From positions 376,082-440,081 of the forward strand of contig CAJNDS010002409.1 of NCBI GenBank assembly GCA_905221605.1: 64,000 nt of DNA. Reading direction: 5' to 3'. Source of the DNA: Symbiodinium natans (taxonomy: Eukaryota; Sar; Dinophyceae; Suessiales; Symbiodiniaceae). This document shows positions 24,689-37,957 of the stretch, piece after piece. Position 1 is the first letter of the stretch. Each line of letters begins with the position of its first letter. A model generated the notes under the pieces. That model saw nothing but the letters and a program-made list of their open reading frames with translations, ran no database searches and was not told the origin of the DNA. A program made the translations under genes and the position numbers.

Positions 24689-27600
24689 TTTTTTCGGTCG
24701 GGCGCTACAACGTCCGTGTGCTTTGCGGAAAGGTGCGACTTACGACTGTACAGAGTCTGCCCTTCGAGCTGACCCGACGTGTCCCAAATGCATTACTGTG
24801 ACCTGCACACGCCCCTGTCTTATGAGCTCCTCAATGCCCTAAGTCCCTCCCAGCCAGAGTAAAGCTTAAATGCTGCCAAAGTTCACTTCTTCCTCGCTTG
24901 GCAGGTCCTGGACGGCATGTCCAGGTGTGAGCCCTGATGGGGGAGTGTGGGTCGAGGAGGGAGAGGGGAGGTGGCAAAGACATTTCTCGCTAATGTGGCT
25001 GGAAGCTTGGGGGGCAAGGGTGTAGGGTTTAGGGTTTCGGGTTTAGGGTTTAGGGTTTAGGGTTTCCACGGCAGATGCTTAGGGGCTCCAAGGTCCATGT
25101 GAGCGTCGATGCATTCGCTGGTCAGTTCATTCTTCTAGGCCTAAGTCTCCGAGTGCATTCCCGATGGGTGCCAAGACCGCTGCGGACACGCTTTGCCGTT
25201 GACATCCATGCAGCGGCGACTGACTTGGCACATTGATCTCGCGTATGCTTTACAAGTTTAGTTGTTCCAGGCGAGGCCTCAAGGTTTCGGGCGCAAAGGG
25301 TTATCTTAGAAATTCTCCGGCTTGCCCCTGGTGACGTGTTGATGGATGGTTCTCGGAATGGGGCTTTTAGAGCTGACTCGAAGGTGCATTGAGACAGCAG
25401 GTGCGGTGATGCCTTCAAAGCCAGTTTCGGCAGCCTTGACACGACCCTGTCCCTGCCGAGTCCCTGCATCGTAAACCCTAAACCCTAATCCCTAAACCCC
25501 CAAAAGAAGCCTTATAAGCCTAAGGTCCCAAATCCGTTTCGCCATCCTGGAGAGCAAAGAACCTGATCACAATCGTAGCCGCGCGCCACTTCTGTTCCTC
25601 AACGAATCTTTAGGGCTTAGGGTTTAGGGTTTAGAGTTTAGGGTTTAGGGTTTAGGGTTTAGGGTTTAGGGTTTAGGGTTTAGGGTTTAGGGTTTAGGGA
25701 ACCCTGCAAACACAGTTGAAGGTTCTTCCCGGGTGCTATTGTATAAGTCCCTTCGAAAAACTTTCGGAGGAGGCCCCGAAACCGAATCCCGTCGCTTAAA
25801 CTTGAGAAAGCCCCACACAGGCACGGCAGCTCCGATTCGCTTCGGTCATGGCGACGCATTGCCCTTGTCCTCAAGCTTGAGGTTGCCACGTGGGTGACGG
25901 GTTCCGGGTTTCGGGTTTGGAGTTACGTTGGGCTGCAAACAGCGTTGCTTTTTGTCAACATCATCCTGAACCAGTCGTGAACTGTTTGATGTTTTTGCTT
26001 CGCAGAATACCGTGGACACGAGCCTGGCCCATGTTTCTCGAGTTCAAGGGTCTCTGTATGAGCTTGATGTGTTGGTCTCCTTTTCAGTTGCTCCTGACGA
26101 GTGGTTGTGAGCTGTCGCTGTTGGGGCGTTATTGACGTGTGATGTGGTGCTGTCGTGGAGAGATGGCGCTGCCACATTGCCGTCTCCGGCAGTTGCATAG
26201 TGCGGCTTCAAAAAGTTTAACAGTTCCTCCAATATGGTCCTTGTTGGTTTGGGAGCCTTGAGGCCTTTATAGGGCAAACCCCAGTTGCAAGTGCAGCCAG
26301 TGGACAGGCATCTCCTCATTCAGTCGCTTTACATAGTCTGCAACACCACCGGGAACGTTGGCAATAGCCGCTAGCCAGAGTATCCTTCAACAAGTGCTGC
26401 GCTCACCTTGTAGCACTGCGCAATGCAGGGGGTTTGCTTAGTGACTTACAGTCGCCGGAAGAGCCTAAAGCGACACGGAGTTCTGAGGGGCTGTATGCAG
26501 TGCATAGGAGCTTGTCGAACCCTAGATTTACCAGTTGTGTCATATTTGTGGAAGATCTGCTTAACCCCTGAAAAGCTTAACTGTTCGACGATCACCTAGG
26601 CACCCAAAGAATTGATGCACCCAGGTCTGGCTGGCGATGTCAGCTGGATGAAGGATGCGTGCTCTGAGGCCGGAAAAGCGCACGATGCGGTCAACGACTG
26701 AAGCTACACAGTTTTTTTCCATGAATTTGCGTTTAAAATCTTATAGCAGGTGTGCTGGATGCCCATTTGTGGCCTGCGCTGCTCAGATGGCGTGTAGTTC
26801 CGTTGTTTTACCTCACGAATCTTGGGGGGGCGCATGTCAATTGAAATTGTACAGCTACGCCTGAAAACCCGAACGCCAAGCCCCAGAGCTCCTGGACTGA
26901 GCGTTTTCAACTGCGCTCTTTTCAAATTCTGAACTACATGGCTTTAATCAGTATTCCCACGGAGGTTTGGATCCTGTCTGGTGGCCGGCTGCGCAGGCAC
27001 TGCCCGCGCCCAAGGTGTGTGTGGGTGGGGGGGGGTGGGGTCGAGGTAGCCTTTAAGAGAGGAGTTCAAGGCCACTTCTGACTTCTGCTGACAAATTCTT
27101 GCGGATTCAGCATTCTGAGTTTGAACGGCCGGCTTTGGCTTCAAACAACAGGTGAGCCCAGATTTGGGTCCGAAATCTAGCTCGTCGTTAGAGTTCATAC
27201 GGATTTTGATTGGCTTCTCAGTTAGGGTTCCCTCCAAGGTGAACGGGATGGCCGGCGCAAGGCTTATCGTTGAGGGTACCTCTTCTCGGGCTTTGCTAGG
27301 TTCCCACTCAGCAGAAACAAACCAGGTGCCGGAGCATGAAGCCAATCGTCCTCAACAGAATGACCGTTGCGTCCCCGAAGTGCAGCGTAGACTAGGCTTA
27401 CGTATCTATGTCTACCAGTCGTGTTACTTGGGGTTTGGGGTTATTCTAGGGCCCACGCCATGTCCTGAATGCAGTCATGATGCAGTCAAGCAGTCAAGGT
27501 CCCAACCGCCCAGATGGTTTCGAGGAGCTGCTGGCTTGTTCTGGGCAGCACACGCGTGCAAATGTCGCACGATATTAGGCTACGATCAGTCCTTTCACAA

Positions 27601-28942
27601 CTTAACTTGTGACTTAAGCTTCAAGGGTTAAGGTTTATGATATAAGGAGTTTTTCGCGTGGTTTCGCGACGAGCGGTTCAACTCAGGGGTGACAGTAGGG
27701 GGTGCAGGAAATGCTACCATGCATTATTCGTTCATAGTAGGGAAAATGGGAAGTTTAGGTATTGTAATATCCTTTAACATATAACCCCGAAGGGATTACG
27801 TAGAACGCAACTCCTAGCTTCCTATTAGGAGTTTGCAAGTTCCCCACGGCTCTTCAACTGCAGGCCATGTGCCCAGTAAGACGATGACTCCCTTGAACAC
27901 GCGGAGGTGCGCTCTCGCGTCGAAGAATATGTTTCACCCAACCAGTTGGGCGGGGGGTTTGTTTGGCAACAAACAAACGTTACCACAAAATCTCGAAATG
28001 ACAACCAATCATGCGAGTGTGCGTGCTGCTTTTGCTGGGTGGGGGGCTGTAAGCAATCCTTCGGCACCAGAAGCCCAAGACCCATCAGACAAACAAAAAC
28101 TTTGAGCAGCCAGCCCCCACAGTCCTAAACTTTAAATCCCTTTCCTGTGAAAACCTCCAAACCCTAAAACCGAACCCTAGAAGTCCTAAATTCTCCTAGA
28201 CCCCGAAACTCCGAGCCTCGTGTATGCCCTAACCTACACACTACTCCTAAGCCACCGAAGATCTCTTTATCAGGAAATCTCGCGCTATGCTGCTCTGCGC
28301 AGTCGCCAGGGGGCCTTGCGAAGAAAGGGTCCAGAGTTTCGGGTTTTAGGGGGCCCTCTTCGATGATTGTGGGATTAAAACAGGGGCCTTCCATGGGTCC
28401 ATCACTGTATCCAGCTGTTCCAGATTGTCAGCGAATTTGATATCGGATATGGTTTGTTTTTTGAGTCAGGGTGCTTCAAAGTTTCCAAACGTTTCCTGAT
28501 TCTTTGGCTGCAGCGACTTGAGAGTCTCGAGGAATAGGCACGACAGTGCACGACCGCCTTCTTGACTGAGGCATGGGCAACATCAACGCTTGAGTCCGAT
28601 GCCCCAGGATGAGGCCCGCAGGAGTAACGCACCACCGAAGCAGTGCGAAAGGCTTCCACCATGGAGCTCCATGCCCCCCACGTTCTCGATGCTGTTCCGC
28701 ACTCCATTCATGGCCATGTGCCGACAGCCTGTAGTAAGATTCGAGGAGCTGGTCGGGTTAGTTTGCTTTCAGCGCATGAGCTAGAGCTAAACCTTACCAG
28801 GCGACTCTGCAAAGATTACCTTGAATTGCAGTGGAATTGCAGTGGCCCTTGCGCCCCAAGCGTATCGCATTCTGAGCTGGATTCACCCACCACTCGACGC
28901 ACTGCACTTGGCCAGGTCCAAAAAGGCTGAACTCCTGCGAAG
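24689..28942. other. Spacer or introns with telomere-like arrays and unassigned islands
   Basis: TTTAGGG arrays lie at 25023-25065 and 25608-25699 and CCCTAAA units at 25472-25498. The island between the last two (25530-25600) has an open + frame with FAILESKEPDHNRSRAP. Another island at 26600-26700 reads GLAGDVSWMKDACSEAGKAH and ends in TGA. A minus-strand frame at 28402-28707 has some protein-like composition. None was recognised. Confidence 0.4.
25608..25699. repeat. Interstitial telomere array, about 13 TTTAGGG units
   Basis: The longest clean run in the window, with two variant units near the left end (TTTAGGGC and TTTAGAG). It faces away from CCCTAAA units at 25472-25498. Confidence 0.97.
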
Positions 28943-29011
28943 CAGATGCGCGCTGGTGAAAAAGAGTACCGCAAAGCGCTGTTGGAGCAAGTCAGCCTCG
29001 TCAATCAGCAT
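28943..29011 (+). CDS. Candidate exon, unrecognised helical protein
   Basis: After GCGAAG the frame reads QMRAGEKEYRKALLEQVSLV then NQHV, ending at a GTAGGG donor (29012). It is a charged helix flanked on the right by GGGTT text. The overlapping frame from 28821 is also open (YRILSWIHPPLDALHLARS), so the choice of frame is not certain. Confidence 0.35.
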
Positions 29012-32000
29012 GTAGGGTTCCAGGCCTTTTGCTATCAACCCCATACATTCCCAGTTGCTGTGCCTCAGCCTTCCCTCCGTAGCACTTAGCACCATCGTCT
29101 TGCACAACTGAGGTCCGGACCGTCTTGGACTTCGTAGATCGCGTGTCCAATGCGCTGGGGCCTCAGGTTCCTCGAGGTGTAAGGATGCCCAGTGTTACTT
29201 ACGCTTTACGCTTTTATAAACTCCCTAAAATGCTCTCATGAAACCGCATCGGTACCCTTTTCGTCTTGGGCTGCTGGCGAGTAGGGTTTAGATTTTGGAC
29301 GGTTCGGGCTTAACCAATGATGTCTTATAGGCATATCGGATGCAAAGGGGGATGCAGTTCGACAGTTGGAGCTCCGGTTGAAGGCGTGGAGGTTCGGGTC
29401 TACGTCTTGTCGCCAGAATTTCCTACCAGTCCCTGTGGCACCCTGAATAACTTATTCCCGTTGTTGGGGCTAGGATCCCTTGCCAACCCAATCCGGCAAA
29501 GAAGGGCGCCGCTGTTTCTCCTACATTGCTTCGGAACCTACAGCAAAAACCTCTGCAATTGTAACGTGGTACAGTCGCCCTTGGATTGGTGTTTCACCAA
29601 GTAAACCCTATAAATCCTAAAACAGGTTTTCCCAGTGAGAGAAGGCCCTGAGCTGATTCGTGCCAAGGCTGGCATCGGCCGTGAACAACCTTCAGGCTAA
29701 GTTTGTGGACGAAGGCACCGAGTAAAATGGAGGGTAAACTGCGCAGGGTTCATAAACTGCACATTGGGTGGAAATTTCGCCAAGTTTTGGGAAGGTCAAG
29801 CTGTAGACTGGCGAATATTCCAAAAAAAAGCCCCAGCATCTACTGCAACTCTACAGGGGCGTATGGGGTATAGGGCTTGGGGCTTGAAGCGTGGCAGGCA
29901 GCGCCTGCGGCTTCGTTCTGGCCTCAGGAAACCCAGCAGTCAGGAGATTAGAGTTTAGTGTGCATGGTTTGATGAGGCCCCGACCGATTTCGAGTCTGGC
30001 ATACCTACGCGCATGTTCGAATCCCCAGTACTTCAACTCTAAAGGACTAGCATCCAGAGCTCTTGGCACACTAGGTCACCGCGCGTGCCCACGATGTCCG
30101 ATGGGCACGGCGCTGAGGGGACTTGGGGAGGATTTCGTGCAGGCGGAGCATGAAGTTCAGTCGCTAGTTAGGAGCTCAAAGTTCGGTGTGGGGGAGATGA
30201 AATGCATGCTTCCGCGCGGCTTTCGGATAGTTGCCCCGTGCATGAGGATTGTTGCCCCCCCCTGCCACACGTCACTTGTGAGTGAGGATCTTTCGATGAA
30301 GGGTCATAGTGCAAACTCTGGGGTTCATGGCTGAAGATCTGGACAGCTTCAAAGTAGGTAACAGACAAACTGCTAGTTCAGCAGCTGCGCGAGTGATGTC
30401 GATGAAGCGCCAAAAGAGAACGCAAGGATTACATGCCCGAAGACATCCAAAGCCTTGATTCGCAATGTGAAACCCATCCCTGCCTAGCCAGCCAAGTACT
30501 TGTAGCTCCATTGTTTGCATATCGTATACCACACTATGAGAACGGGTATCCGAACAATGAACTACAATTCAGTACTAGGTCAAAGGTGTACATTGCACAC
30601 CCCAAGCTGCAAAATTCCAGAGGCACCGAGCCCTCCTAGACCATCATGGTGATATGCTAAGGGGCCGTACAAGCTACTCTACTGTTCAGCTGGGGTTCAA
30701 AGAGCAAAGCCCCTCTGAAGCTCCACACCTTCATTGGCAATGTGAACCGTCCAACAGAGACAATCCAAAACCTTGTAGGCCTGTACAAGAAGACTCCACG
30801 CCGAGTTCCAAAACCCCGAAACCAAAGACAAACCGCAAGCCTTCAAAGCTGTAGAATCCCAAAGTGTCACAAAACCCCCAAACCTGCCCCGAAACCCGGA
30901 AAACCTGAAGAGCCCAAACTCTGGAGACTGACAGCGCCCATGAGCCACAAAGCCAGCAACCAGGACTTGATGCGGGCAGCTTCAATGAGCTGCTGCCGGA
31001 CACCCGAAAAAAAAACAACCCAGTTGTTGGGTTTGGGCTGACTCATGTTTAACATTTACGGCTTTAAGGGTTTAGGGTGAGGGGTTGAAGATTCCAGGGT
31101 TTAGGCAGGTAGAGGGGGCGTATAGAAATAGGAGCGTGCGTTACGCGGTGCGAATAGGACTTGCAAGCATTTCTGGAGATTGTAGAGCTTCCGGCCTTCA
31201 GTCCAGTTCTAGGGCAGAGCCAGGCCAGCTTTGTTTTGATTATTCCCCCCCCTCCCCCCGCTTTGTTTTGATTATGCCCCCCCCCCCCACCCCCGGAAAA
31301 GGAGCTAACATAAAGGGGGCAGGTGCTGATGTTTAGGGTTGAGGGTGAACTCCGGCGTTTGGGACTGAAAGGTCGCCAGGCCTACCCTGCATTCGCACAT
31401 TCTAAGAGCCATGCTACGACTCCCTTTCCGAGGTCGCGATGTGAACGCTGCTTGCGCGCAGGGTACTCAGACCCGGCCCAGACTGCATGGGGAGCTGCCT
31501 TTGAATCCTCAAAGGGGGGGGGATCGCAACAGGTCAGCCCGGAATCCCTCATGGCAGGGCCTTTGTGATTCCTATTTAATTACGCGATTCTTGTTGTATG
31601 TGGTTCCCTGCCTGGCTCTCGAGGTTCTTATCAGCCCTCGGCGAGTACGAGCAGTCCAGGCTGGGGGGGAGTCGGGGATGCACAGTTCAGGGCTCAGGGT
31701 TTTGCTATCTGGGTTTTGGGGCTTCAAGCAAAGTTGAACCACTCGACGAAGCACAAGCAAGCCTTTTCTGCCTGCATCGCATGCGCCCCCTGCCCCTAAC
31801 GCCACAATTCACCCTGAATGAAGACAAACCAAGTTTACAACCTATTCTTTTCTAGAGGCCTGTTCCTGACTCGTGAACCCTAAACCTTCTAATCCCATTA
31901 TGCCCTAGCCAAAGACTTACAAGAACAGTAAAGCCCTCGCGGGAGGCCGGAGCTTGAAGCTTTGGTCGCCGCGCTGGCGACGAAGCGCGGCCCCCGGGCC

Positions 32001-32254
32001 TCTCTTCGGTTTTGTCGGGTTTCATATACGGTCCATTTTGGGGGAGCTCTTTTGTAGGAATGTTAGATGAGGGTTTATCGGGTGTAAGCGTTCGGGCTTA
32101 TAGGCTTGATAGGCTTGTAGATCGGGATTTAGGGCTTGAGGGTTTGTTGGGATCAGGTTTTTGTGGTTCCGACCTCGAACCGAAGGATGGACACTATAAT
32201 ATTTACAGCCTACAACAGCAACGTCACCTCATTCTTTTCGCTCTTTTGGCTAAG
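29012..32254. other. Spacer or introns with unassigned islands
   Basis: Telomere-like text is common. Candidate islands: 30905-31010 (+ frame SAHEPQSQQPGLDAGSFNEL), 31420-31530 (+ frame CLRAGYSDPAQTAWGAAFES) and 31945-31995 (+ frame PELEALVAALATKRGPRASL). A small direct duplication, GCTTTGTTTTGATTAT plus a C run, occurs twice at 31228-31290. Confidence 0.4.
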
Positions 32255-32313
32255 AAGCTGCAGCTTCAGAGGCTGAAGCTCGATGGAAAGCAAATCCTCC
32301 GCCTGCAGAAGGC
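32255..32313 (+). CDS. Candidate exon, basic helix
   Basis: The frame KLQLQRLKLDGKQILRLQKA lies between plausible splice sites, with telomere-like text further left and GGGTTC-like text right. No family recognised. Confidence 0.35.
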
Positions 32314-32436
32314 CGGCCCGAGGAGGTGTTTGGGGTTCAGGGGTCTACCTCGCTGTGGCTGCCGTAGAGGCTCAGATGAAACTCTTCTCTTCTTGTTTGC
32401 TTATCCTTGGGCTTTGTCCGCTTTAGACAATTATTG

Positions 32437-32708
32437 AGGCGTTCCGGCGGAAAGCTTTTAAAGCGAAGATGAATCAGGCCCGAAGGCCTTGGCGGAAATG
32501 TAGGGCTGGCGGATGAGGTCTGCTCTGCACTCAGGGTTTCTCCAAAAAGCAAGACCCCCAAAGCCTCATAGAGTTTCCAGACGCTGGCCTTGAGGGCCCG
32601 CAAAAGAGGCCGATTTGTGCTGGCAAAGCTAAGCACCCGTCGAAAGCCTCGGTGCCAACAGTGTTGATAGCGTGAACTTGTGGCTGACGTCCGTGCCAGG
32701 GCATCCAT
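32437..32708 (-). CDS. Unrecognised minus-strand ORF with a hydrophobic helix
   Basis: A 90-codon stretch with protein-like composition, including ALKASVWKLYEALGVLLFGE, which could be an amphipathic linker and a membrane-facing helix. It begins at an ATG (complement of 32706-32708). It is free of telomere motifs. No plus-strand frame here is as long. The family is unknown and a chance ORF is possible. Confidence 0.35.
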
Positions 32709-35700
32709 GCTCGGAAGACCCCAGAGTAAGCTCTTACTCGGACCGAAGAGTTCCTTTGTGATGCCGTTGAACCTTCGACATTGTTCTACCTGGGTGCTAG
32801 GGCCGAGACCCTGGTTGGTTGTGCTTGGGAAGTAGAAAAGCCTGAAAGCCTTCGCTACTGTATACGCGCTGACAACTTCAGAAATCCTGAGTCAGAACCT
32901 TTGAACCTCTCTAAGACTCCATGGATTTGAAACCTTTAAAGTTATAAAGCACGTTAAAGCCCTAGACACCGCGGACGCCGGAGCCTTTAAACTTCCAAAC
33001 CCTTGCAACCTTAGCCCTCGTGGGAGGCTGCGGGTCTCCAGAAATCCTCTGGAGTCTGCCTTTGGCCAGGGGCCTTTCTTTCGGCACGGCTCGAGTTTGT
33101 TGAGGTTTTATCGGGTTTTTAGGGTGCGGGTTGCCTTTTGTGGGGTAGGTGTGTGGGGGCGGTGCTTTCAAGATCATTCCGCGAGATGTCAGTGGTAAAA
33201 TATGAAGTGTAGCCAAGCTGGATGGTGTGGGGACGGGAGGAAAAGGGTGCGGAGGCCTCATGTGTTTCGGTATTGGCGCTTGTACTTGTAAATCCTGACC
33301 TTTTCAAGATGCACAATGAGATTCTGCATTGCAGAGAAGACGACAATCCTCATTACCTTTGTTTTAGCAAACCCCGCCCCAAACCCTACGCTCTATTGCC
33401 TATAACCCTTGTCAAGCCCTAACTTCGGCCCAGGAATCCGTTTGCCCTATGTGCACGGGTCGACTAGCACGACACGAAGGCCCCGGAGGGTTCTTGCAGC
33501 TTCGGTCCGCGACGCCAAACTACCCAATGAAGTCAAACAGGCCGGTACAACTGAGCGTTGGCCTCCAAATCCAACCCTATACTCCGCAACCCGAAAACAA
33601 CTCTAAGAATTATGTACAAGCAAAAAACACTAACTATAAGTTAGTCAGAATTATATATACATATATATATATATACACGTATAACAAAAAGCTCTTTATA
33701 TAGTAAACATATATGCATATCCCAGCTGTCCGCAGGCGGCGATCGGAGAGAACGTTTCAACACGGCTGTTTTCAGCCCATTCGTGAGGCAACTGAAGGTT
33801 CTGGGGCTGCGAAACCCTTGAAACCCTCAACTGCCCTCAAGGCCCTCCTAAGCCCTGAAAACCCTAAAGCCCCAGTCTTCACCTCAAGTGTCGGTGGCAG
33901 CGTTTGCAGTCACTGAGAACCTCATCCTGAAGTGTCGATGGAAATTGGGTTTAGGCTCACCTGCTCGGACCTACCAGATGCGCTTAGCGCCAACCTTGTT
34001 TAAAACCCTAAAGCCTCAACTTTGAACGCTCAACTCCAAACCAAATCAACTTCAAGCCAAGATCCTAAACCCGAAACCCTAAACGCAGTCCTGAAGTAGC
34101 CTTGGTAGGATGCGAGAGACCCAGAGAGGGACCGTCCAGAATCTGAGAGGGGTTTTGTTGGGGTTTAGGCTTTGTATGGATTAGGATTGGGTTTGTAGGG
34201 TGGTTGGGGTTTAGTCATTTAAGGTTTCGTTAGGGCTTTGTAGAGTTGAAAAAAAGGGGTTTGTAGGATTCATTGGGTTTGGGGTTAATTGGGGGGGGTT
34301 AGGTTTATAGGGTTGTTTTCGGATGTTGGGGTTAGAAGTACAGAAACCTCATCCCTAGACTCAAGCAAGGACACCCAACCAACTAGAAATCCGATGTTGC
34401 TACTGGAACTGCTGAAGCCTCAGCTGGAATCTCTCGCGGAAGCAGATCCCGTTAGAATTCAGAGCGCGGCACAAGGAGCCAGCCAGGCGAAGAGATGCAG
34501 CCCACCCCAAAACATTTCGCCAGACGAAGACTTCTCGAAATTCTGGGAGGTTCCTGCGCAGCTGCCATTTAGAAGCACGTGGAAAGCGGCAACAGTTCGC
34601 AGGCATCCACACAGGATGCACGCAGGACCAAGTTTCCCCCTGGCCGCTGCAGCTCCACCACTATACTCAGGGGTTGTGGGGTCTCATTCGCTTTGGCAGT
34701 TCCTGCCTGCCCGAATGAACCTGACTCAAACTTCCTAAGCCTCAAAGCCGCGAGTCAGACCGAACGCCGGGATGTCCCAGTTTGTTATGGAGGTACTGTC
34801 AGCTGGACACCCCCCCCCCCCCCCCGGTTCCGCCGATGCTGATTTAGGGTCTACGTCTTAGGGTTTCAGACAGGGTTCGGAGACCTTTGATTTAGAAGAG
34901 AAGGCTTTGCTGAATTGCGTGCATCGGCCCAGGGTGCACCGTTGTACAAAGACGACGCCGGGACGCGTGTCCTGGCAGTTCCCATAGGCTAGGTTGACGA
35001 CAGAGCGCCGATTTAATCATGGCGCGAAGCCCTGGAGCCTGAACGCCTCAGGCCCTAAACCATCATCTTCAAATCCCTGCCTTCAAGACACTAGTCTCCA
35101 ACCTCTGTGGCCCTGAACGCTTGTTGCCGAAAGACGGCTTAAAAGGCGTCGGAAATCATTTGGGTTTGGGGATCTGAAGTTCTGGGCTTATTGGAGCAAA
35201 AGTATCAGGCTCCAAGCAGGTCTCGCCTGCACAGTGGCCCCGTGTGGTCCCACCCGTGCGGCACGAGAAAAGAGCGATCGGCTCTGTGCTGTCTCTGGAT
35301 TTGTGACTATTAGGGTTTCGGCGCTTTAGGGCTTGGGGTTTAGAAATATACATCCATCACATATAACCATATTTTTTATATATGCATGCATGCATTTTAG
35401 GTACTGAGGTGGAGAGGCCAGTGTAGCTCTGGTTGCTGTTCGGCCTCCAAATCTGCCAAGACTCAGAACTTTGCTCGCCTCGACTCTTCAGTCCAAGTGT
35501 ACAGTAAGGCGTGATCCCGCAATGTATATAGCATTGAGGGGCCCGGGAAGCATTTTGAGGGCTTGCTTTCAAATTCAGGGTTTGGGATTTACAGTTTATG
35601 GTTTAGGGTTGGGGAGAACTTCCCGATGCTCTCTGCAGTCGGCTCCCCGATAAAGAGGCCCGCCCAAAATCGACCCCACACGGAGGGTGTTTTGTCTTCC

Positions 35701-36080
35701 GCAGCCCAAGTCCTCAGGCACCTTCAGCGCGATCCCTAGTGCGGAGCATTCCGCAGTTTGCGGTTTTCCTGCAACCCTGAACCCTGGAGGCATATCCATG
35801 AAAACACCTTGAACCCCGTAGGCTATTCGGGTTTCAAGTTTGGCATTCTCTAACTCCTTCAAATCCCAAGGGTCCCCTATCAATCCTGTGAACCTTGAAC
35901 CCAGAACCCTGACACCTTAAACCCTGAATCCTGAAACCCTAAGCCCCGGAACCTTAAACGCTCCAAGCCCTGAAACATTGAAATCTGAAACGTCTCTACA
36001 GATGGCTCCAGGGGGCCCGATACCTCAACCGCAGATCCCTGCGCAGGCGGCGCTGGCTCTGTCAGACATTGCCGAGGCCT

Positions 36081-36127
36081 CTCTTAGGGTTTAGGGTTTA
36101 GGGTTTAGGGTTTAGGGTTTAGGGTTT
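36081..36127. repeat. Interstitial telomere array (TTTAGGG)6
   Basis: Clean TTTAGGG units. Opposite-strand CCCTAA units lie at 36472-36515. Confidence 0.95.
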
Positions 36128-36642
36128 TCCTTTTTTGCTTATTGAAAGGTCGGGGGCGGGGGGGGGTTAGGCTTTGGCCGGGGCGAATGTTCTCTGTGCT
36201 CGTTTTTTGTTCCTCAATGATCGTTGAGGGCTCCTCCACGATGGACGATCATGTACATCAGCCCAACATAAGATGGGTTTGAGGGGCTAGAGTTTAGTTG
36301 GGGTGCTGGGTTTAGGGTGTGGGGTCCGATTGCAACAGGCCAGGGTCGGCAGCTTGCCTCCCGGCTAGATGCGATGCGCGATGCCTCACAAGAAAACCTA
36401 AGACGCCGTTGCCCTCAACCCTGATTTCTGTTGACTTTACCAAACTGCCCTAAACCTTCCTGTGCCCTCCTAAACCCTAAGTTCCTAAACCCTAAGTTCC
36501 TAAACCCTAAGCCCTAAACTGTAACAACTGAGCTTTAAAACCCACCCCGGAGAAATGGGCAGAAGGTGGCCGGCAGCAGCAACCGAAGCGACCTTCTCGA
36601 GGCGGGCCGGGCCGATTGCGGTTTTGGGGGCTTGGGGGCTTG

Positions 36643-36740
36643 GGTGGGGGGGGGGGGGGGGGGGGGGGGTTTAGGGTTTAGGGTTTAGGGTGTAGGGTTT
36701 AGGGTTTAGGGTTTAGGGCTTAGGGCTTAGGGCTTAGGGT
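36643..36740. repeat. Poly(dG) tract fused to a TTTAGGG array
   Basis: About 26 G in a row (36643-36669), then TTTAGGG units grading into GCTTAGGG units up to 36740. Confidence 0.95.
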
Positions 36741-36894
36741 AGTTCATCCTCCAGAGCCACTTTCGCCTTGAGCTTGGGCGAGTCCCCCATCTGCTGTGTG
36801 TCTGGGTTGAAGGCAGCAGTCGGAGTGCTTGGTATGTTGAGAAGAAGGCTTATGTAAGTGCCTTCAGAAGATTCACAAAACAACACAGCCGCCC

Positions 36895-36899
<5 letters not shown>

Positions 36900-36941
<42 letters not shown>

Positions 36942-36992
36942 AGAGACAGACAGACAGACAGACAGGCAGACAGACAGACAGACAGATAGATA
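36900..36992. repeat. (CA)n then (CAGA)n microsatellite
   Basis: CACACA for about 35 bases, then AGACAGACAGACAGGCAGAC repeats. Confidence 0.95.
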
Positions 36993-37357
36993 CAGAGACA
37001 GACACATGAAGCTCCGTCCGGCGACGGTACCATTGATCCTGAAGCCTGCTTCAGCAGTAAGTTACCACTGACATCTTTGACCTTCTACAACCCCTCAACC
37101 TTTTTGAGAGGGGGGGCGGCCACATTCTGGTGCCAACTTTTCGCAAGCCATGCAGGCGGCCGAAAACCCTCAGCTCCAAGGAGCTTAAACTGCTTTTTGG
37201 GCACTGGTTGTTCAACATCAGAGTGAGCATCTATCTCCCAGGACGCTCAGTCGTAGCATTTCCCCCTTGTGATTTCAAAAGTTTCTTGTGCCTAAACAAA
37301 ACCTTTTTTGTGGCGGGAAGCTGCCCCAGTTGAAGCAGGCAAGCACCCCATGTGCAG

Positions 37358-37957
37358 GTGTTTGAGAAGCTTGCGCGGGATGAGCAGGATTCCGCGGCAG
37401 CCCTGGGCGGAACATCACTTCTTGGGGGGAAGGCTTAGGCTTGAGGGCGTTCAGCAAGTTTCTATGATCTGCGCTTCTTGCTTTTTCTGAAACTTACCCA
37501 TGTATCGGGGGACAGGGGAGGTGGGAGTAGGGATTACGCACCGTTTCAGGCCACGTTAAGCAAGGTGTGGCTCATGTGTGTTTGTTGGGTTCTTGCTGTT
37601 TTGGGTGTACTTCTAATCCCGGCCTTCGAGAAGGATCTTCCGTCTTCCCTCCGTCCTGAAATGTTCAAGTTTCAGCTTTCAAGTCAGGCTTTGGTTTCTA
37701 GCAGTTTGCTGAGGTCCGAATCCTCGCGATCAATAACTGCATCACGCTGGGGCGACTGGGAAGTGCTCCAGACTGGCAGGACCGAGAAAAGCTCCCACCT
37801 GAGGTTTTGTGTGTTTGGTTTCTGTTTTAGGTTGTCTGTGTTGGGTTTTGAGGGGTATGTGGAGTCTTTTGAAAAGACCAGTTCACAAAAGAAGACCAGG
37901 AGCCCATCCTCGCAGTGGTCAAGTCGTGCGCGGAGGACAAGAAGTCCTGGCGCGTGC
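37358..37957 (+). CDS. PP2A scaffold (A) subunit, three internal exons
   Basis: Three exons spell consecutive HEAT-repeat text of the PP2A structural subunit, the scaffold holding catalytic and regulatory subunits. Exon a (37358-37393): VFEKLARDEQDS, then a GC donor. Exon b (37714-37803): VRILAINNCITLG, continuing to REKLPPE, then a GT donor. Exon c (37900-37957): EPILAVVKSCAEDKKSWRVR, then a GT donor in phase 1. The family has DEQDSVR and AEDKSWRVR at the same spacing, and phases a/b and b/c are both 0. Upstream exons and everything after WRVR are not confidently found. The next exon should lie before or beyond the satellite block that begins about 1 kb downstream, so the gene may be interrupted by, or contain, the satellites. 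Confidence 0.75.

Larger units (their letters stand above)
32714..37357. other. Spacer or introns with unassigned islands
   Basis: Candidate + islands: 33460-33560 (RRVLAASVRDAKLPNEVKQA), 34390-34600 (LELLKPQLESLAEADPVRIQ and SPDEDFSKFWEVPAQLPF), 34905-34970 (FAELRASAQGAPLYKDDAGT) and 36001-36080 (PGGPIPQPQIPAQAALALSD). On the minus strand 36740-36840 reads NPDTQQMGDSPKLKAKVALE. Some of these may be upstream exons of the PP2A-like gene. AT-rich text lies at 33645-33720. Confidence 0.4.
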
